Source of the DNA: Xylophilus sp. GW821-FHT01B05
GTDB lineage: Bacteria > Pseudomonadota > Gammaproteobacteria > Burkholderiales > Burkholderiaceae_C
NCBI GenBank assembly: GCA_038961845.1
Contig: CP152408.1
Span: 3,224,001 to 3,288,000 of the forward strand
DNA: 64,000 nt
Direction: 5' to 3'
Shown here in pieces: positions 19,654 to 27,944 of this stretch; positions within the stretch are counted from its first letter, which is position 1; each line of letters opens with the position of its first letter. The translations under genes and the position numbers were made by a program. Under the pieces are notes generated by a model. The model was not told the DNA's origin. It searched no databases and saw nothing but the letters and a program-made list of their open reading frames with translations.

Positions 19654-20619
19654 CTAGCCTGCCTTGACGCGCCCGCTGGCCACCATCTGCTGCATGAAGT
19701 CGTTCTCTGCGCGCATCGTGCGTTCGTAGGCCTCGCCCGTGCCCCAGAAGACAGAAGACCCCATCTTCTGCATGCCGGCCTGGAAGCGGGCCTCCTGCAC
19801 CGCCGCACTCGCGGCCGCCTGGAACGCGGTGACCACCGCATCCGGCGTGCCGCTGGGCGCGGCAATGCCCAGGTAGGTGGTCACGTCGAAGGGCTCCTTG
19901 CCCAGCGTCGAGACGGAAGGCACGCCCGCCAATTGCTCCAGCGGCGCACCAAACACAGCCAGCGGAACCAGGTCGCCGGATTCGATATAGGGCCTGGAGG
20001 TGGATATCTGGTCGGCGGCCAGCTCGATCTGGCCCGCGAGCATGTCCTGCAGCATCGGGCCGGAGCCCTTGTACGCGATGCCGTTGAAGCTCACGCCCGC
20101 CACCATCTCCAGGTCCAGCATGGCCAGATGGTTGGGCGTACCCAGGCCGCTATAGCCCATGGCCACCGCAGACGCGCCCGCCTTGGCGGCCTGCACCACC
20201 TCGGCCAGCGACTTGAACCGACTGCCCTTCTTCACCACCAGCACCAGCGGCGTCTTGCTGACCAGGCACACCGGCCGGATGTTGGTCAAGGTATAGCCAA
20301 CCTTCACCAGGTGCGGCGTGACCGAGAACACGCTGGGCGCCGAGAACAGCAAGGTGTGGCCATCGGGCCGCGACCCGACCAGGTGCATCGCGCCAATCGC
20401 ACCGCCACCACCCGCCTTGTTGTCCACGATGACCGACTGCCCCACCGCCTTGGACAGCGCATCAGCGAAGAGGCGCGCGGTCAGGTCGGCGTTGCCGCCG
20501 GCCGCATACGGCACCACCAGCGTGAGCGCCCGCGAGGGAAAGGCCTGCGCGAAGCTCAGCCCAGACACGGGCGCAGCCAGCGCTGCGCCGGCCGCCTGCA
20601 ATAACGTGCGTCGGTCCAT
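19654..20619 (-). CDS. Bug/TctC-family periplasmic solute-binding protein
   Basis: Second Bug receptor of the window, 321 residues, with a twin-arginine-like start (MDRRTLLQAAGAALAAPVSGLSFAQA) and family patterns LTLVVPYAAGGNADLTARLFADAL, VDNKAGGGGAIGAM and YKGSGPMLQDMLAGQIELAADQI. It lies between the cupin and amidohydrolase genes and presumably binds their substrate in the periplasm. Confidence 0.92.
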   Translation of the reverse strand: MDRRTLLQAAGAALAAPVSGLSFAQAFPSRALTLVVPYAAGGNADLTARLFADALSKAVGQSVIVDNKAGGGGAIGAMHLVGSRPDGHTLLFSAPSVFSVTPHLVKVGYTLTNIRPVCLVSKTPLVLVVKKGSRFKSLAEVVQAAKAGASAVAMGYSGLGTPNHLAMLDLEMVAGVSFNGIAYKGSGPMLQDMLAGQIELAADQISTSRPYIESGDLVPLAVFGAPLEQLAGVPSVSTLGKEPFDVTTYLGIAAPSGTPDAVVTAFQAAASAAVQEARFQAGMQKMGSSVFWGTGEAYERTMRAENDFMQQMVASGRVKAG

Positions 20620-20621
20620 GC

Positions 20622-21161
20622 TCAGTCTCCTTGGGTGATCGTGTCGGCATCGGCGGCGAAGAAAGCACCCGCCTTGAACACCGTGGGTTGTGCCGCAACG
20701 CCATTGGCTTTGGCATCACCAGCCGCGTACTGGCCGCCCGGGTCCTTGCGGCTCTGCAGCGCCTCCCGCGGGATCGAGAACCTGGGGTCCAGGTCGGACG
20801 AGTCCTTGACCGCCCCGCCGCCCACCCGGAACATCACCAGATTGCCGCCGCCCTCCTCCGCGTGGAAGCGGTAGCGCGTGCCGCGCGGCACCATCACCCC
20901 TTCAAACGCCCGCACGGACGAGGTGCTGCCGTCACCAAAGGTGAACACCGCCTGCCCCTGGAGCACAAGGAACACGTGGTCCTCGATGTCATGGCTGTGC
21001 AGCGCGTTCTCGCCGCCTGACGAATAGACCTTGGAGTGCGCCCACAGCATCGGCGCCAGGCCCAGCAGCTCCATGGTGGCGCCGCCTTCCAGCAGCGGCA
21101 GGTTGCGCATGGAGAAGACCAGCTTTGAGGCCACCGAGGCGGCATCGGCAAGAGTTGTCAC
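20622..21161 (-). CDS. Cupin-domain protein
   Basis: Single-cupin protein of 179 residues; the GTG at 21161, preceded by AAAGGA, is preferred to an in-frame ATG at 21206 that lies before this ribosome site. The cupin motif HSHDIEDHVFLVLQGQAVFTFGDG supplies metal-binding His and Glu residues, and VPRGTRYRFHAEEGGGNLVMFRV is the second cupin motif. Function unknown: ring-cleaving dioxygenase, isomerase or sugar-binding cupins are possible. First gene of the minus-strand arm of the GntR-controlled cluster. Confidence 0.8.
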   Translation of the reverse strand: MTTLADAASVASKLVFSMRNLPLLEGGATMELLGLAPMLWAHSKVYSSGGENALHSHDIEDHVFLVLQGQAVFTFGDGSTSSVRAFEGVMVPRGTRYRFHAEEGGGNLVMFRVGGGAVKDSSDLDPRFSIPREALQSRKDPGGQYAAGDAKANGVAAQPTVFKAGAFFAADADTITQGD

Positions 21162-21213
21162 AGGGGAATCCTTTCGTCTGGACCACGGGACACGTCTGTG
21201 CGTCATGGTTTAT

Positions 21214-21243
21214 TTGTACGGACAATCAAATTTATACGAACAA
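21214..21243. promoter_or_regulatory. Tandem GntR operators upstream of the cupin gene
   Basis: TTGTACGGACAA (21214-21225) is followed 18 bp on by the related TTATACGAACAA (21232-21243), just upstream of the cupin start. The same palindrome occurs at 21376 and, as a partial site, at 25392 next to the GntR gene. I infer that they are sites for that repressor. Confidence 0.6.
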
Positions 21244-21346
21244 GCACGTGACTCAAGCCGGGTTAACACCTAAAACATCGCACGATTCCACTCTGTTTTC
21301 AGCGGAATAAATGCGATTTCCACAGAAGTCAGCCAAGTGCCTGCAG

Positions 21347-21387
21347 TTGACAAATGCGCGGAATGGTTTTTATAGTTGTACGTACAT
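21347..21387 (+). promoter_or_regulatory. Sigma-70 promoter with overlapping GntR operator
   Basis: TTGACA (21347-21352), an 18-bp spacer and TATAGT (21371-21376) form a strong promoter for the acyl-CoA dehydrogenase operon. The palindrome TTGTACGTACAT (21376-21387) starts within the -10 element and would cover the transcription start, a classic repression geometry. Confidence 0.75.
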
Positions 21388-21400
21388 TTTAGGAAACAAC

Positions 21401-22579
21401 ATGGACGTACGACGCAAACCCCACACCATTTCAGCCGAGGACGAGGCCGAGTTCATCGCCGCCATCGACCGCTGGATCGAACGCTCGCTCAAGCCGGAAG
21501 TGGTCCGCGACTTCGATCACGCCGACCGCTACCCCGCGCAGATCGTGGAAGAGATGAAGGCCCTCGGGCTGTTTGGCGCCACGGTTGGCACCGAGTACGG
21601 CGGCCTTGGCTTGCCCGCCAGTACCTACGCCAAGATCGTGATGCGGATCTCTTCCGTATGGATGGCCGTGACCGGCATCTTCAACTCGCACCTGATGCTG
21701 GCGCTGGCGATAGAGAAGTTCGGCACCGAAGACCAGAAGGACGAATGGCTGCCAAGGCTCGCCTCCGGCGAGGTGCGCGGCGGCCTGGCCCTGACCGAGC
21801 CGGACGCCGGCACCGACCTGCAGGGCATCCGCATGACGGCGCGCCGCGAGGGCGGGCACTATGTCATCAACGGCGCCAAGACCTGGATCACCAACGCAGT
21901 GGAAGGCTCCTGCTTTGCGCTGCTGGTCAAGACAGACCCGGAGGCGCAGCCGCGCCACAAGGGCATGAGCCTGTTCATCGCGCCCAAGGGGCCGGGCTTC
22001 TCCAGCGGCCGCAAGCTGGAGAAGCTGGGCTACAAGAGCATCGACTCCGGCGAGCTGATCGCCGACGGCTACGTGCTGGGCGCAGAACACCTGATAGGCG
22101 GTGTCGAAGGCCAGGGCTTCTACCAGGCAACCGGCGGGCTGGAGCTGGGCCGCATCAACGTGGCCTCGCGCGGCGTGGGCATTGCCGAAGGCGCGCTGCG
22201 CCTGGCAACCCAGTACGCGCAGATTCGCAAGACCTTCGGCAAGCCGATTGCCGAGCACCAAGCGATCGCGCTGAAGCTCGGGGAAATGGCCACGCGCGCT
22301 CGCGCCGCGAGGCTGCTCACGCTGGACGCCGCGGCGATCTTCGACCGCGGCGAGCGCTGCGACATGGAGGCCGGCATGGCCAAGTACTTCGCCTCGGAGG
22401 CGGCACTGGAGAACAGCACCGAGTCGATGCGCATCCACGGCGCCTACGGCTACTCCAAGGAGTACGACATCGAGCGCCTGTACCGCGATGCGCCGCTCAC
22501 CTGCATCGGCGAAGGCACCAACGAGATGCAACGCATCATCATCGCCAAGCAGTGGGTCAAGAGGAACCCCGCCGCATGA
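21401..22579 (+). CDS. Acyl-CoA dehydrogenase
   Basis: FAD-dependent acyl-CoA dehydrogenase of 392 residues. The ATG at 21401 (MDVRRKPHTISAEDEAEF) has AGGAAA upstream and lies after the promoter, unlike the in-frame ATG at 21311. Signatures: GGLALTEPDAGTDLQGIRMTA, YVINGAKTWITNA, RKTFGKPIAEHQAIALKLGEMA, and the C-terminal IHGAYGYSKEYDIERLYRDA followed by GEGTNEMQRIIIAKQ, the usual flavin and substrate regions. First gene of an operon in which each stop overlaps the next start. Confidence 0.95.
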   Translation: MDVRRKPHTISAEDEAEFIAAIDRWIERSLKPEVVRDFDHADRYPAQIVEEMKALGLFGATVGTEYGGLGLPASTYAKIVMRISSVWMAVTGIFNSHLMLALAIEKFGTEDQKDEWLPRLASGEVRGGLALTEPDAGTDLQGIRMTARREGGHYVINGAKTWITNAVEGSCFALLVKTDPEAQPRHKGMSLFIAPKGPGFSSGRKLEKLGYKSIDSGELIADGYVLGAEHLIGGVEGQGFYQATGGLELGRINVASRGVGIAEGALRLATQYAQIRKTFGKPIAEHQAIALKLGEMATRARAARLLTLDAAAIFDRGERCDMEAGMAKYFASEAALENSTESMRIHGAYGYSKEYDIERLYRDAPLTCIGEGTNEMQRIIIAKQWVKRNPAA

Positions 22580-23775
22580 GCGCGGCCCGCGACGGCGCAA
22601 GCCGGCCGGCGCACCTGCCGCTGCAGGGCGTGAAGGTGATTGCGGTGGAGCAGTTTGGCGCCGGCCCGTACGGCACCATGTTCCTCGCCCACCTGGGTGC
22701 GGAGGTGATCAAGATCGAGAACCCCGCGCAGCGCGGCGACCCGTCGCGCCACAGCGGGCCCTACTTTCTTGGCCAGGACGACAGCGAGTACTTCCAGGGC
22801 TGGAACCTGAACAAGCGCAGCGTCACGCTGGACCTGAAGTCGCCCGAGGGCCGCGCCGCGTTCGAGGAACTGGCGCGCGGTGCCGACGTAGTGCTGAACA
22901 ACCTGCGCGGCGACCAGCCCGCCAAGCTGCGGCTCGACTACGCAGCCTTGTCGGAGCTGAACCCGTCGCTGGTCTGCGTGCACATCTCGGCCTACGGCCG
23001 CGACACCAGCCGCGCCGCCTGGCCCGGCTACGACTACCTGATGCAGGCCGAGAGCGGCCTCATGCACCTGACGGGCGAGCCCGACACGCCGCCCGCGCGC
23101 ATCGGGGCGCCCTCCATCGTGGACCACATGACCGGCGTGACGTCCATCATCGGGCTGCTGGCCGCGCTGCTGCGCGCACGCGAGACCGGCCAGGGCTGCG
23201 ATGTGGACACCTGCCTGTACGACGTCGCCCTGCACCAGTTGGGCTATGCGGCCACCTGGTACCTCAACGAAGGCCATGTGTCACAGCGCCAGGAGCGCAG
23301 CGCGCACTACTCCATCGCCCCGGTCCAGACCTTTCCCACCGCCGACGGCTGGATCTTCATCATGTGCATGACGCAGAAGTTCTGGGAAGCGCTGCTGATG
23401 GCTATCGGCCGCCCGGACCTGCGCGATGCGCCGCTGTTCCAGACCATGGAGTCGCGCAACAAGCACCGCGTGGCCCTGAGTGAAGTGCTGGACGCCGAGT
23501 TCCGCCGCCACCCAACCAGCCACTGGCTCGCCCGGCTCGAAGGCGTGCTGCCGGTTGCGCCGGTGCGCGGCCTGGCCGAGGCACTGGAGAGCGACTTCTT
23601 CCACGAAAGCGGCATGCTGGCAGAGGTGGACCATCCGGCCAAGCCTGGCCTGCGCGTACTCGCCAACCCGTTGAAATTCGACGGGCAACGCCCGGCGTTG
23701 CGGCCCTGCGCCGCGCTGGGCGCCGACACGGAACGCGTTCTTGCAATGCTGGCCGTAGAAGGAGGCACGCCATGA
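22576..23775 (+). CDS. CaiB/BaiF family III CoA-transferase
   Basis: Family III CoA-transferase of 399 residues starting at the ATG that overlaps the previous stop (ATGA). VIAVEQFGAGPYGTMFLAHLGAEVIKIE, NKRSVTLDLKSPEG and the predicted catalytic aspartate in WPGYDYLMQAESGLMHLTG are conserved. It is followed by a second, distinct CaiB protein; the pair may form a heteromeric enzyme or act on two different acids. Confidence 0.92.
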   Translation: MSAARDGASRPAHLPLQGVKVIAVEQFGAGPYGTMFLAHLGAEVIKIENPAQRGDPSRHSGPYFLGQDDSEYFQGWNLNKRSVTLDLKSPEGRAAFEELARGADVVLNNLRGDQPAKLRLDYAALSELNPSLVCVHISAYGRDTSRAAWPGYDYLMQAESGLMHLTGEPDTPPARIGAPSIVDHMTGVTSIIGLLAALLRARETGQGCDVDTCLYDVALHQLGYAATWYLNEGHVSQRQERSAHYSIAPVQTFPTADGWIFIMCMTQKFWEALLMAIGRPDLRDAPLFQTMESRNKHRVALSEVLDAEFRRHPTSHWLARLEGVLPVAPVRGLAEALESDFFHESGMLAEVDHPAKPGLRVLANPLKFDGQRPALRPCAALGADTERVLAMLAVEGGTP

Positions 23776-24887
23776 AGCTGGCGGGCATTCGCGTCATCGA
23801 TCTGTCCAACTTCCTGCCGGGCCCCTACCTCACGCTCGGCCTGGCCGATCACGGGGCGGAAGTGATCAAGATCGAGCAGCCGGGCGAAGGCGATCCGGGC
23901 CGGCACATCGGCCTGGCCGACGGGCCGCACACGGTCTTCTTCCGCAACCTCAACCGCGGCAAGAAGAGCATCGTGCTCGACCTGAAGCAGGACGCAGACC
24001 GCAGCGCCCTGCTGGCGCTGGCCGACAGCGCCGACGTCTTCGTCGAGTCGTTCCGCCCCGGCGTTGCCAAGCGCCTGGGCGTCGACTACGCAGCCGTGTC
24101 CGGGCGCAACCCCGGCATCGTCTATTGCTCGATCAGCGCTTTCGGGCAAGACGGCCCCTACCGCGACCGGCCGGCGCACGACCTGGCGGTAGAGGCGCTT
24201 TCAGGGACCTTGAGCCTGACCCTGGGCGACGACGGCCATCCGGCCATCCCGGGCATTCCCGTGGCCGATCTGCTCAGCGGGTTGCAGGGCCTCAATGGCG
24301 TGCTGATGGCCTTGCTGCGGCGCCAGGCCACGGGCCGGGGCGACTACATCGACATCGCCATGCTGGACTGCATGGTGGCGGCGCTGCCCAACGTGACAGG
24401 CCCGACCTTCGCAGAGGGCCGCCAGCCGCAGCCCAAGCTCGAACGCACCACGGGCGGCAGCGCCTTCTACCGGCTCTACCGCACCAGCGACGGCGCGCGC
24501 ATTGCGCTGGCCGGCCAGGAACCCAAGTTCATCCACGCGCTGCTCAATGCCCTGGGCCGCCCCGAGCTTGCGGCGCTGTGCCTGCGCGGCCCGGGCGCGC
24601 ACCAGCAGCCGGTGATGGACTTCCTCGCGCACAGCTTTCTGCAAGCCACGCGCGCGCAGTGGGAAGAGCGGCTGGCCGGACTCGATGTCTGCTTTGGCGC
24701 CGTCAACACCCTGCCCGAGGCCTTGCAGGACCCGCAGGTGGCGGCGCGGCGCATGGTGGCTCGCGACGGCGACGGGCGGCCGCACATCGCCAGCCCCGTC
24801 CGCTTCCTCCACGAGCCCGCGGCGCCCTGCCTCGACTCGCCTCTTCTCGATCAACACCACGCGCTTCTGAAGGAAATCAACCCATGA
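23772..24887 (+). CDS. CaiB/BaiF family III CoA-transferase
   Basis: Second CaiB-type CoA-transferase of the operon, 371 residues, beginning MKLAGIRVIDLSNFLPGPYLTLGLADHGAEVIKIEQ. It has GKKSIVLDLKQD, and ISAFGQDGPYRDRPAHDLAVEALSG with Asp at the catalytic position. Its start overlaps the preceding stop (ATGA), and its stop overlaps the MaoC start. Related in pattern to the first CoA-transferase but clearly divergent. Confidence 0.92.
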   Translation: MKLAGIRVIDLSNFLPGPYLTLGLADHGAEVIKIEQPGEGDPGRHIGLADGPHTVFFRNLNRGKKSIVLDLKQDADRSALLALADSADVFVESFRPGVAKRLGVDYAAVSGRNPGIVYCSISAFGQDGPYRDRPAHDLAVEALSGTLSLTLGDDGHPAIPGIPVADLLSGLQGLNGVLMALLRRQATGRGDYIDIAMLDCMVAALPNVTGPTFAEGRQPQPKLERTTGGSAFYRLYRTSDGARIALAGQEPKFIHALLNALGRPELAALCLRGPGAHQQPVMDFLAHSFLQATRAQWEERLAGLDVCFGAVNTLPEALQDPQVAARRMVARDGDGRPHIASPVRFLHEPAAPCLDSPLLDQHHALLKEINP

Positions 24888-25390
24888 CCCGCACCGTCGT
24901 AGAAATCGCTCCCGGCCGCTTCCGGGAGAGCTTCGGGCGCTACTTCGAGGACTTCGAGATCGGCCACGTGTACGAGCACCGGCCCGGCCGCACCATCACT
25001 GAGAACGACAACATCACGTTCACGCTGATGACCATGAACACGCACCCCCTGCACTTCGACAACGCCTACGCGGCGCGCTCCGAGTTCGGCCAGGCGCTGG
25101 TGAACAGTTGCCTGACCCTGTCCATCGTGGTGGGCATGAGCGTGAGCGATGTGAGCCAGAAGGCCATCGGCAACCTGGGCTGGAACGACATCAAGCTGGT
25201 GAGCCCGGTGTTCTGCGGCGACACCCTGTACGCCGAATCCACCGTGCTGGCCAAGCGGGAATCAGCCAGCCGCCCGACCCAGGGCATCGTGACCGTCAAG
25301 ACATCGGGCAAGAAGGCCGATGGCACCGAGGTGATCCGTTTCGAGCGCACCGTGCTGGTCCCCAAGCGGGGACACGGCATCGAAGACTGA
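24884..25390 (+). CDS. MaoC-family enoyl-CoA hydratase
   Basis: Hot-dog-fold hydratase of 168 residues that adds water to an enoyl-CoA. Visible are YFEDFEIGHVYEHRPGRTITENDNITFTLMTMNTHPLHFD, which contains the catalytic Asp/His region of MaoC hydratases, and a conserved C-terminal strand. Pattern and context (CoA-transferases and acyl-CoA dehydrogenase) resemble mesaconyl- or itaconyl-CoA hydratases, but this is a suggestion only. ATGA overlap with the preceding gene. Confidence 0.85.
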   Translation: MTRTVVEIAPGRFRESFGRYFEDFEIGHVYEHRPGRTITENDNITFTLMTMNTHPLHFDNAYAARSEFGQALVNSCLTLSIVVGMSVSDVSQKAIGNLGWNDIKLVSPVFCGDTLYAESTVLAKRESASRPTQGIVTVKTSGKKADGTEVIRFERTVLVPKRGHGIED

Positions 25391-25391
25391 C

Positions 25392-25403
25392 GGGTCCGTA
25401 CAA
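25392..25403. promoter_or_regulatory. Partial GntR operator at the regulator gene
   Basis: GGGTCCGTACAA retains the inner and right half of the palindrome TTGTCCGTACAA. It is one base after the MaoC stop and 24 bp before the GntR start. It suggests autoregulation, more weakly than the two sites at 21214 and 21376. Confidence 0.4.
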
Positions 25404-25427
25404 ATCGCGTGAGGCAAAATTGCCTTC

Positions 25428-26246
25428 ATGCCCAAAACTGCGAAGAATGCCAAGGCCCCTGCGCCGCCAGCCAAGCGGCCTGCGGCGCGCGCGCGCGTGC
25501 TGCCGGCGCTTGCGGCAGCGTCTGGCGAGCCCTTGTACCGACAAGTCGTCCAGTCGCTTCGCAGCGACATCGTCAAGGGCGTGTTCCCGGTGGGCTCGCA
25601 ACTGCCAACGGAAGGCGAACTGGTCGAGCGCTTCGCCGTCAGCCGGCACACCGTGCGCGAGGCGCTGCGCCAGCTGCGCACCGACGGCCTGGTGGCCTCA
25701 CGCCAGGGCTCTGGCACCACCGTGATGCCGCCACAGCCCAGCACGCCTTTCAACGTGCACCGCGTGACATCGATCGACGAGCTGATCGCCTACGCCACCG
25801 AAAGCCGCTACGAGGTGGACCACACCGACCTCGTGCACAGCGAAGACGTGGCCGACGATGACCTCGAACTGCCGGCAAAGCGGCGCTGGTTGCGGCTGCA
25901 GGGTTACCGCCTGAGCGACGAGCCCGGCGCCGCGCCCATTTGCTGGACCGAGGTGTTCGTCGCCGCCGAGTACGCCGGCGTGGAGCGCATGATGGGCCGC
26001 CAGCGCGGGCCCGTCTGGCGGCTCATCGAGGACATGTATGGAGAGCGCCTGGTCGAGGTCGAGCAGATGCTGCGGGTGCGCGGCGTCTCCGCCGAACTTG
26101 CCCAAGGCCTTCAGATTGAAGCCGGCTCCAGCGTGGTGGAGGTGCGCCGCACCTACAAGACCACCTCAGGCAAGGTGGCCGAGGTCGCCGTGAACCTGTA
26201 CCCGGCCGACAAGTTCCGCTTCAACATGAAGCTGCGGCGCGCCTGA
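25428..26246 (+). CDS. GntR-family (HutC/UTRA) repressor
   Basis: HutC-type GntR regulator of 272 residues. After a basic Lys/Ala/Pro-rich N-terminal tail comes the winged helix (LYRQVVQSLRSDIVKGVFPVGSQLPTEGELVERFAVSRHTVREALRQL) and then a UTRA effector domain (VHRVTSIDELIAYATESR ... VVEVRRTYKTTSG). Encoded at the end of the operon it probably controls; the palindrome near both divergent promoters and its own start supports that. Confidence 0.9.
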   Translation: MPKTAKNAKAPAPPAKRPAARARVLPALAAASGEPLYRQVVQSLRSDIVKGVFPVGSQLPTEGELVERFAVSRHTVREALRQLRTDGLVASRQGSGTTVMPPQPSTPFNVHRVTSIDELIAYATESRYEVDHTDLVHSEDVADDDLELPAKRRWLRLQGYRLSDEPGAAPICWTEVFVAAEYAGVERMMGRQRGPVWRLIEDMYGERLVEVEQMLRVRGVSAELAQGLQIEAGSSVVEVRRTYKTTSGKVAEVAVNLYPADKFRFNMKLRRA

Positions 26247-26263
26247 GTTGAAGCAAAGCACGC

Positions 26264-26330
26264 AACTATCAAATAGATAGCTATAAGCCCAGGCCACACC
26301 TTGGCAAAAGGCATATTTCATCAAAATATG
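26264..26330 (+). repeat. Dispersed palindromic repeat, copy B
   Basis: Contains AAATAGATAGCTATAAGCCC, CTTGGCAAAAGGCATATTTC and an ATATG end. Lies in the 99-bp gap between the convergent GntR and chemoreceptor genes, where its stem could terminate transcription from both sides. Confidence 0.75.
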
Positions 26331-26345
26331 CAGGCCAAACACGTT

Positions 26346-27851
26346 CTAAGCCGCCAACCGTTTGTAGACGCCGCAGCCGGCAAACAAGCCCTTGCCGATC
26401 TGCGTGACGAAGGACATCTTCGTCTGCACCTTGCCCGTCACCGGGTGGGTGATGTCGTACTCGACCCAGCCCGGGCCTGACTGGGCTTGCTGCACGATGG
26501 CGTCCAGCAGGCCCTGGCCGTCGATGCCGGGGATGTCTTGCACCTGCGTGCCGACCTTGGCCGGGTTGCCGCCAAAGGCGCGGTAAGCGCCTTGCGCATC
26601 GAGCACGAACACATACATGTCGCGGTCGTGGAAGGGCTGGGCCGGGTCGGTGATGGACTGCAGCCAGGCCGTGGGCGTAGGCTGCGTGCGGCATGCGTCC
26701 TGTGCGCGCCGCACCAAGGCCACGGCCTCTTCGGCCGTGCCTTGCTGCAACTGGAAGGCCTGGACGGCAGAGGCCAGCGTGGAGGCGCGCAGCTCCAGCT
26801 TGTGCGCCTGGGCCACGGCCTGCTCGACCATGCGCGCGTTGTGCTGGGTGAGCTGGTCGAGCTGCTGCACGGCGGTGGTGATCTCGGTCAGGCCGGCGCT
26901 TTGCTCTGCGCTGGCCAGCGATATCTCGGCCATGCTTTGCGCCACCGCGTGCATGCCGGGCGCGATGCCGGCCACGCGCTCGCCGGCCGAGCGGATCAGG
27001 CCGGCGCTGGCCTCGACCTGCGCGGTTGATGCGCCTATCAGCTGCCGGATCTCGCGCGCCGACGCGGCCGAGCGCTGGGCCAGGTGGCGCACTTCGGCCG
27101 CGACCACGGCAAAGCCGCGCCCTTCCTCGCCCGCGCGTGCGGCCTCTACCGCCGCGTTCAGCGCCAGGATGTTGGTCTGGAAGGCCAGGTCGTCGATCAC
27201 GCCCACGATCTCGCCCATGCGCCGCGCGTCTTGCCGGATCGCCTCGACCGAGGCCACGGCTTGCGCCATGGTGGTGGCGCCGGCGTCTGCCGCGTCGCGC
27301 ACGCCAGCGGCCTGGCCGTCAGAGCGCTGCGCGGTCTGCGCGTTCTGTGTCACGGTGGCAGACAGCTGCTCGACGCTGGCGGCGGTTTGCTCCAGATTGG
27401 CGGCCTGCTGCTCGGTGCGTTCGGCCAGGGCGCGGTTGCCCTCGGCCAGTTGGCTGCCGGCATGCGCCACCAGCGCGGCATTGCTGCGGATGTCGGCCAC
27501 CATGGACGACAGCGTGAGCACCATGCGCCCCAGCATGCGGGACAGCTCGCCCAACTCATCCGGCCCTTGCTGCTGCAACTGCACCCGCAGGTTGCCGTCG
27601 GCCGCCTGGCGCATGGCCTGGGTCAGCGCCGCCAGGTCGGCCGCCATGCTGCGGTAGAGCGCCAGCACGCCGTAGGCGATCAGGGCCGCGCCCAGCGCCG
27701 GTACCCACCAACGGCCGCCGCCTTGCGACCCGGCGTGGAAGGATGCGGCCAGCGCCAGCAGCGCGGTGCCGGCCAGCAGCGCCAGTTTGCCCGGCAGCCG
27801 CAGGCGGCGCAGCAGCCACAGGGCGGGCCGGAAGGGATCGAATGCATGCAC
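26346..27851 (-). CDS. Methyl-accepting chemotaxis protein with C-terminal sensor-like domain
   Basis: Chemoreceptor of 501 residues. Two hydrophobic segments near residues 22-40 and 48-66 are separated by only a few residues, so there is almost no periplasmic domain. A HAMP-like region ([23 protein letters not shown]) and the signalling helix [23 protein letters not shown] follow. After the signalling domain, about residues 390-501, comes [39 protein letters not shown] and then [16 protein letters not shown], which resembles a Cache domain. This puts the sensor in the cytoplasm at the C terminus. Confidence 0.88.
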   Translation of the reverse strand: MHAFDPFRPALWLLRRLRLPGKLALLAGTALLALAASFHAGSQGGGRWWVPALGAALIAYGVLALYRSMAADLAALTQAMRQAADGNLRVQLQQQGPDELGELSRMLGRMVLTLSSMVADIRSNAALVAHAGSQLAEGNRALAERTEQQAANLEQTAASVEQLSATVTQNAQTAQRSDGQAAGVRDAADAGATTMAQAVASVEAIRQDARRMGEIVGVIDDLAFQTNILALNAAVEAARAGEEGRGFAVVAAEVRHLAQRSAASAREIRQLIGASTAQVEASAGLIRSAGERVAGIAPGMHAVAQSMAEISLASAEQSAGLTEITTAVQQLDQLTQHNARMVEQAVAQAHKLELRASTLASAVQAFQLQQGTAEEAVALVRRAQDACRTQPTPTAWLQSITDPAQPFHDRDMYVFVLDAQGAYRAFGGNPAKVGTQVQDIPGIDGQGLLDAIVQQAQSGPGWVEYDITHPVTGKVQTKMSFVTQIGKGLFAGCGVYKRLAA

Positions 27852-27944
27852 GGCACGACCTCCTCGTTTGCAAATGAGATGGCCTCCATCTTCAATGCAT
27901 CCGTGCCCGCAGAACCGGCCCGGCCCGGCTGTTTGCCCTAGGTA

